DNA of 64,000 bases from Haliotis asinina (Eukaryota > Mollusca > Gastropoda > Lepetellida > Haliotidae), in assembly GCF_037392515.1 (NCBI RefSeq), contig NC_090288.1, forward strand, positions 55,041,673 through 55,105,672, in the 5' to 3' direction. A program made the translations under genes and the position numbers. The number at the start of each line of letters is the position of its first letter. Position 1 is the first letter of the stretch. Shown here one piece after another: positions 31,301 to 40,000 of the stretch. Under the pieces are notes generated by a model, which was not told the origin of the DNA, did no database searches, and saw only the letters and a list, made by a program, of their open reading frames with translations.

Positions 31301-34300
31301 TGGAGGTGAAGAACGGTCTGGTACACCATGAGTTACAATGAGCTTAAAATGTTGAATAAAAAATATTTCATGTGAGTAATTGTTCAGCATGGGGTTGGAA
31401 ATGTGAGAGCACATCCCAGTGATAAAATGGGTGTATACTCTTGATGGTGGCAATGTTTTATTTGGACATGAAAAATATTTTTCGAATCGAAGCAAGGAAA
31501 GTATGTTGCCAACCTTTGCTCACTTTGCTCGCATGTAAGAAGACAGCCATTTTCTGTATGCTGTGCAACCCATTTGCGCTACAGTTAGCCTCTGTGTCAC
31601 AGAAGCTCACTTGGAAAAATATGTAAAGGTACTCACCCGGCACCGATTAACTGAAGCTCACCTGGAGGTGTATCTAACAGTACAGACCTAGCACTGATTG
31701 GTTTAAGCTCACCTGGATGTATCTAATGAAGTGCACCTTGATGTGAATCAAACGATACTTATCTTCAATGGTCTCTTGACAACTGACATTGATCACTAAT
31801 GTACTAATTCAGGCCAACAGGCATGCATCTAATGTAGCTCACCTGAGCAGGTTTCAGCACGACTGTGTTCCCTGCAGCCAGGCAGGCAGCCATCTTCCAT
31901 GCCAGCATCATTAGTGGGTAGTTCCATGGCACCACGATACCACACACACTGTACACAAAGTCAGACCATGGGACAGTGAGTGAGTGAATGAGGTTATAAA
32001 AACAGAGGGACACCAAGCAGGGATTTCTACCTATGACAAACATGGGAAAATGACCCTTGGTCCAAAGTGTAACATAAAATCATCAGCAGGCGTGACTAGG
32101 GGGACATTGTTAAGGTGACATGAAATGGGTGTGAATATAACGTTCCAAGGTTCTTGCACTTATATTGTGACATATATTTGTGGCTGCACTTGACTGCCCC
32201 TTCCAGCTCTATCACATTAGTCTGTAAATAATCGAGACTGAACCAGACAATCCAGTGTTCATCATCATGAGCATCGATCCTTGCAATTGGGATACGATGA
32301 CATGTCAACCGAGTCAGCGAATCTGACCACTCAGTTACTTCAGGCATCGGTTTCAAAGACTAATTCTAAACCAGATCTTAACAAGGCAGTGTTCACAAAT
32401 AGCGTCTGACCCTTTGACAAATCTGGCAGATTCTCCAGTGGTCAGACAGAAATCACCAACCCACCAGCCCCAATGTCTGACTGAATATTTCACAATGTCT
32501 TTGTGTGAAGTTTTTATTTGTGGCATGTGACACTTGTTTGCTGTTTATAAATCTTATATTTGTTATCATATAATGTTAAAAATTTCAATGTCAGTTATAA
32601 GAAATGTTAAATCTAAAATGTTTGTTTAACTTAATTCTGTGGGTCCTGTGAATTTTCAGTGGGTCAGACAGACATCTGAAGCTTACAGGACCCAATGTCC
32701 TGTTACTTTGAAACACCATCGTGAACACTGACAAGGACAGAATTAGTCTTACATAATAGGCTTAAGTTCCTTCACAACTAACGCTTTCTAATCACTCAAC
32801 ATTATGATAAGACAGAAAAAGCTTCCTTAACTTCCTTAATCCTAGACCAACTAAAGAACAAAGGTCATGGAGTATTTACACTAAGGAATTAACTAAAGTT
32901 TCTATTTGTGTTAGGAACATTCAACCAAACAAAATCAGAGCCATCATTCAACACAATGAGGAATCAGATGTTTGGTAATGGGTACGACTGAATAATTCAG
33001 CTGATGACAGCTGCTAGATTTCTCAATCAAGTCCACAAAATCATTTGCAGTTATCTTTCTAGAGATATACACAACAAACTCACCCAATTGGCTCTCTCTT
33101 GGTGTAGGTAAGGTTCTTGCTGGGCCGGGCATGGTTGATGGGGATTGTGAGGCCCTGGGGGATACAACACAACAAAAGTCAGACGTGAGACACATCACCA
33201 GCAGTCAGTGGTTACCCCTATGTTTAAGCAATTGAGTTTGTTTTTGTTATGACCAAAGCAAATCATTCATGTCGGTGAGATTGATCTGGTAATTATGTTT
33301 TGTGCAACTGTTCCAATGACAAGAAACACTACCATTAAACATTCATGATGCCTGTCAAGTATTGCAGGTTTCAGGGTGAAAATAGTATGACTTTTGACAT
33401 GAAAGGGTCCAAATCTGATCAATCTGGCATCAGAGTTGTTGAACATCTTGACATGATGCTATGTTGTTCCTCCACACCGAAACAGGAGCAGACAACTCTT
33501 GGTCTTGCATATTCAGGCAAAGCATGGAGCATAGCTATTCCCAACCCACTTCCTGTAAAGGAAGTCACACAATCCAAGTTTGGCATGATTCTTAACTGAT
33601 GCTCAGTTAATGCTAATTAACTCTTCAATATCTGGAGATTTACCTGAATCTTGTCGCACCAACCAGCGAAGTAGCGGAATGTCTGTATGGACATGCCCAC
33701 GTGGGTCTTCAGTGCAAGTGTGTACACAGCGCCAGAGTCAATGCTCTCGATAGTCGCCAGCTCTTCCTCGTGTTGTTCCATCAAGTCTGCCAGTCTGAAA
33801 CAAGGGGGATATCCATGATAACACACATCAACAAACATTTCAAGAACCAATACTTGCCTTCTAACATGGGGTTCAGACTCACTGACCTGTTTGATTCATG
33901 TCACTGTATAATGACTGAGTATGATTTTATGCCGCTTTTAACAATATTCCAGCAACACAGCAGGGCACAAAAGAAATGGGCTTCATGCAATGTACCCATG
34001 ATGTGTGGAATTGAACCCGGATCTTCAGCATGACGAGTGAAAACTTTAACCACTAGGCTACCCCACAGCCCATATTGTATAACAATTGTATTAACTATTG
34101 TATTGTGTAGGTGAATGCTCATGTTGTCATTTAGTTGAATGCAGATTAAACACACAACTAACATGAATGTCACAAATTATTGCTCTGATGGTACCAACTG
34201 ATAGTTCACCAGTGTGTCAGTCATGGATGTCAGAAGTCAACAATATTACAATTACAACATGTAACGTTTTAGCACAGCAGCTCTACTGCAAAGAGTCAAA

Positions 34301-37043
34301 TCTATTTGACAGTTTTCTTGTTCATGCTAGTCAAACATCTCCATCTTAATTTTGCCCTTATAAGAATGTTTGAGAAATGCCATAATGCCCAGAGTCACAT
34401 TCTGAGCCTGTATTACGCATGGAAGTATGGGATATGTAAATGTTATTCTCATTGTTGGTGTAATATCACAATAACCTATCAGCTCATCAGTTGATTTTTC
34501 AGTTTTACACAGCATTTAGCATTAATCGAGCAATATCACAACGGAGGACACCAGAAGCATGATCAGAATCGTGCACACCCATGAGCAATACTGACAGCTG
34601 CCTCACCAAGTGAACCAAGATGGTGACCGTATATAATACCATTTGAGAAAAACAAAAAAAAAGAAGAAAAGCAACATTCATGGATGTCAACTTCTTTACT
34701 GTGTATAACACGATGGTCCTGAGCACATGCTTGCTCCTTCATCAGGTGCTGTAATGTCCTTCATCACCACTCAACCCTGTCCCTAATTTCCAACAATAAG
34801 ACAAGAACGTATTCAGCTTGTCCTGGAATAACACGAGTTGGTCACGAATGGTCTCATGTAACCAATCGCTTGTGTCTGTTCAGGGCCAATGCAAAACCAT
34901 TGGGCTACCCCATCATCACCACATTCATCTCAACAAGAAGAATAACACTGTATCTCTGTTGTGACCCAAGCTGAAACCCACAGGTCAAGTCTGTCTTTGC
35001 CTATGATACAAGTCAATTAAAGATCACCAACTGACCTGTACATGAGAGTTCCCCGATCCCGGGCATTCATTTTGCCCCAAGGTCCCTCCTCAAACGCTTC
35101 CTAGAACAGGCATTATCATAAAAATCAGTCATCTTATATGATATTGGGCAAAACACTCATTTGATTTCACACTTTATTCAAAGAACAAACTGTCCTCAGG
35201 CCAAAAATTCTCTAATCTTTGATGCCAACACTGCCGATTTCTCCTACTTCATTATTGGACACAAGCTGGGAATATACTCTTTTCTCCAACACGTTTTAGT
35301 AATGAAATCACAAATCTATTTTCAGACACAATTCGACATGTAAATATATGGCAAATATAATCTTCATCAACATTTATCATCTTCACAAGATCAGTATTCT
35401 GTGAAAACCTCTTTCCTTGTTAGACGTCATTTCATAAATGTCTTGTGCCCTGCATCGTGTCTTCTTATGCCCTGTTTGTTTCAGTGTCCTGCAGTAAATA
35501 TTTTCGGCCTAATGTTCTGTTCTATGTACCTGCATTCGATATTCTACACTCAATGTTTAACATTCACGTTTTATGTCCTGTCCTCAATATTCTATGCTTT
35601 ACGCTGTTTAATGTCCCACATTCAGTATCCAATGCTCCAGGCTTAATATCCTATGCCTTTTACTCTCTGTTCCATGTCCTACATTCAATATTCTATGCTC
35701 AGTATTCACATTCAATGGCCTCCACTCAGTATTCCACGAGTGAGTGAGTTTAGTTTTACGCCACATTTTTGCAATATTCCAGCAATATCACAACGAGGGA
35801 CACCAGAAATTGGGCTTCACACATTGTACCCATGTGCGGAATCGAACCCGGGTCTTCGGCGTGACGAGTAAACTCTTTAACCACTAGACTACCCCACCGC
35901 ACCCAGTATTCTATGACTCAGGCTCTCTTCAGTGTCCTACATTCAGTATTATACGCTCCATATGCCGTTCCTTATGCTCTCTGTTCCATGTCCCTAAATT
36001 CAGTAATTTATGCTGTATGTTAAGTATTCACATTCAATGTCCGGTACTCAATATTCTATGCCTCATGCTCTGTTTAATGTCCTATATTCAATATTCTATG
36101 CCTCATGCTCTGTTTAATGTCCTATATTCAATATTCTATGCCTCATGCTCTGTTTAATGTCCTATATTCAATATTCTATGCCTCATGCTCTGTTTAATGT
36201 CCTATATTCAATATTCTAAGCCTCATGCTCTGTTTAATGTCTTATATTCAATATTCTATGCCTCATGCTCTGTTTAATGTCCTATATTCAATATTCTATG
36301 CCTCATGCTCTGTTTAATGTCCTATATTCAATATTTTATGCTCCATGCTCAGTATGCCATTAGTTACACATTCTGTTTCATGTCCCTACATTTAATATTC
36401 TATGCTCTATGCCCATTATATTATGCCTAAAATTCTACAATCTTTGCCCCTTTGCAGTACATCCTGAGCCCTACTCTCAATGTCCTAGGCTCCATGCTCT
36501 GCTCAATGTCTCACCTTTGCTGCCTCCACAGCTCGGTTGACATCTTCCGTGGTGGACAGCGACACGTCACAGATTTCCTGTAACAAGGATACGGGACAAC
36601 ATAGAGGCAGACGCACAAAACATCCTCAACATAACTGGTCAATCCAAGAAAAGCTTCTGTTTTGACAACCACCCTGTGACATAGCATCAAACTAAACCAC
36701 ACATTCAGGTAAATACAGCAAGTAGCATGGCTGCCTGTGGTTTGATCACCTTGTCTTCAATTAAATAACTAGAAGCCTGCATAACTTCTCGGAACAGGGT
36801 TTGGTGTGCAAGTTCTTCAGCTAGCCTACCATTATCATGCATGTCATCCGTTTACCTATAACACTGTTACCGACAGCACTGAATCTGTAAGAGGTAACTC
36901 AGCAGAGATACTGTTCCACTCACAGACTCATCAGCTGGGTTGATGGACTTGTAGGTCTTGCCATCAGAGGAGTTGATGAACTCATTGTCTATAAACACCT
37001 GGTGCGGCATGCTTATGTCCATGTTGTTGATGTGCTTCTCCAC
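25388..37043 (-). CDS. ALDH1L1: ALDH1L exons 10-23: C-terminal aldehyde dehydrogenase domain
   Basis: Residues about 407-901. [12 protein letters not shown] opens the domain (exon 10). The cofactor-binding stretch includes [15 protein letters not shown] and [11 protein letters not shown] (exon 15) and [10 protein letters not shown] (exon 17). The general base is Glu671 in [10 protein letters not shown] (exon 18) and the nucleophile Cys705 in GENCIAAGR (exon 19), equivalent to human Glu673 and Cys707. [28 protein letters not shown] and [16 protein letters not shown] are present. The last exon (25388-25446) supplies NEYL and the VTVEY end; it lies 1 kb from exon 22 and only 247 bases from the DIRS element. 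An open read-through of exon 22 past its donor (ILPADYC) is intronic. Confidence 0.95.
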
Positions 37044-40000
37044 CTGAAGATAAACATAAACTTGAAAAACAACTGAATAAATGCATGAACTCAAAAAAAG
37101 ACATTTATGCTACATAAAAATACAACTGCTGCTTAACAGTGATGACCTCGAACAGAAGAAACAGGATCACTTGCTGGATCCAACAGTTTCTCAGGGGAGT
37201 GAATGCCACTGGTAGGCAATATTCTAGTAATATCACAGTTATCTGTGAATTACTATGTCTGGACAAGACATAGCTATGAATGACATGATGAGCACCACAC
37301 CTTATCCCTCGTTTCAGGGTGATGGAGACACACCTATCCCAGTATCCCCACATGATGAGCACCACACCCTATCCCTCGTTTCAGGGTGATGGAGACACAT
37401 CTATCCCAGTATCCCGACATGATCAGAGAGTAAGGCAGTGTCACTTACTGCATCAAATGTGAAGGGTTCCTTGTCCTCTATGCCTCGTCCCCGCTTGATG
37501 ACGCAGGTGGTGAAGTCATCAAACACGGTGTTCATGTAGACATCCTCGGGCTGGAGTCGGATGTCGTTGCACTTTTCTCTCACCTCCTCCACTAGCCTGC
37601 ATTGTGTATCAGCGTGAGTGGAATGAGGCATATTTAAAACAAATTCATCTTCATTCTTTCAGTGATACCAAATGTCATCTATTATGATTTCCAAAGTAAT
37701 GTTCAACATGTCTTCGTCACTAAACAGCTAAACAAGGGCCATAACTTTGTACATTATCAATTGTCAAGGCTGATTTGTAAATTTTATCATCTTTGATGAG
37801 TTTTTCTATGATTCAATTCATTAATTTTTTCTACATTTTTAACAACTACTTCATAAAATAAATTACATCTAACCTGACAACATCCATGGATCCGGCTCCG
37901 GACTTGAAGAAATCTGTCTGGTCTTCGATGTCGATGTTCAAGATGCCATTCCACACATCCTACATATGACAATGTAATGTGAGCATCAAACATGGCCTTG
38001 ATTTTTGCCTTAATTCATAAAATTAAACATATTACAAACATTTGTAATATTCATTTTTATGTTGGAATTCATTATATTACATGTACTTCATATTCAAGGG
38101 AGACAACTCACCTTCAGAGCTGTAACCATGTTTATCTCTTCCTGAGTGAGCTCCAGTTTTTCAGTAGACTGGTCATCCTTGCCAAACTTGGAGGCAGGGA
38201 TCATCTTGCCACTTTCCAGCTGCACCTGGCTAACATTCACCTGACACACAAACAAGGAATTTAACTACAAATCCTGACAGGCAGCAGTGTTATGCAAATT
38301 CATGAACAGCTGACAATCAATAATAAGTACCAAACAATCAATAAAATATTTGCGTCTAGAAAGAGTTTCCAATGAATTTCATCTAAAACACATAGCAACA
38401 ATCATTCTCAATCAACCACATTATTCTATTACTTATGTACTTCGGGTTCCACCAAACAAATCAACCCGCTTATTCGTTTATCATGTGTTTCAATGTTACA
38501 TGACATTAAACTAGGTTCATGACTCAAATACACTACTGCAAAAGAGAAGATGGGGAACACTAACACTAGTTTCTTTCTCATCACTATATACAGCTCAGAT
38601 ACTATAGCAATATAAGAATTGGTTGTATCCAAACTAATTGGAGTAGGCAGTCAGACAGACATACAGATAGAAAAACAGACCAAAACATGCATTCTAACAG
38701 ATTTATGAATGTAGTCCAAAAATTTCACACCAGTTCCTCACAATGAGATACCAGATTATGGTAGGATGTCAAACTGACCATTTTCCCATCGTTTCCGAAG
38801 AAGACCATTCCCTTCTTGTGGACTATAGCTGCCTTGCTGGCACCAGGTATGTCCACAGTTGTCCCCCTTGGTTCCATCTTCCTCCAGAGACGAGATCCAT
38901 ACAGGGTCACTTTCTGCACAGAAAACAACCATCAGCTAAGAAGATGTCTTACTTGAAGAAAATTACCAACGTTTATGGCATACTATTGCAGTAATGTTTA
39001 TTTTCAGACTATGGACCCAAAGTGTAAAGAATTACGCCAAATTGTCCAAGACAGAAGAAACATCAGAGAGCATCCGATCCCCCAGTTCGATTGGCCAATC
39101 AAAATGTATTGAAATGATTGTCTGACCTTGACAAAGACACTTCTATTTGGAGATAATCCTATTGTGTTTACATTTTGGAAGTGATTATGGCTGGCTGAAC
39201 ACTGCTAAATGTCATTTAAAACCGAACACGTCAAAATTTTCCTCCATATCCCACCCAAAGACATCAAAGAAATCGCCGACGTCAAACGTAACAGTTTCAG
39301 GCGTGACAGACGACATGTTTGTTTACCTTTGTAAAGCTTAATGAGCGCAGTGAACCGGCTGTCAGAAGTGGTTATTGAAAATTTTCACTTCTAATTTTTG
39401 AGTAACAGCCAATCAAAAACAAATAAAACAATGTCATGGTAGAATTCCATATATTGGCTTAGTCTATCAGCAAAGAAGTTACCTCGCCATTGATTGTAGT
39501 CCAGGCACCTGGAACTTTGTCATTGCCACGGATGTAGTTGTGTATAGCTTCCGTGGACTGGTCCATGTTGATCTAAAATGGAGTATTTGGTATAAATACT
39601 ACAAATTGTGTGGCAGGAACACACAGCATTATACATAAATACTACCCATTTTATGCCAGGAGCCCATGTATCCTTGAGCAAGAGACTTTCTTCTGACTCT
39701 GCTCATTCTGCAGTGAACAGGTACCTGGTAGGATGAGATTGTAATATTGATCTTGTAATGTCTCATGAGGCAGCTTGTATGTATACTTCCCAGGGAGGTG
39801 AGAATGAAATTCAAGAGTATACTGAGCCACTGTTCAGGGTAATTATGCATCACTTAAACTAAGGATACTGATTAGGCACATTAGAAATATGCACATTAGA
39901 CTTCTACCTGCACTTTGTCTTTCTTGATCATGGGGTCATAGGTGGCGCCCTCTTCTGGCTGAGTTATCCTTGGGGCCTTCCCATCATTAATCAGTTGAAC

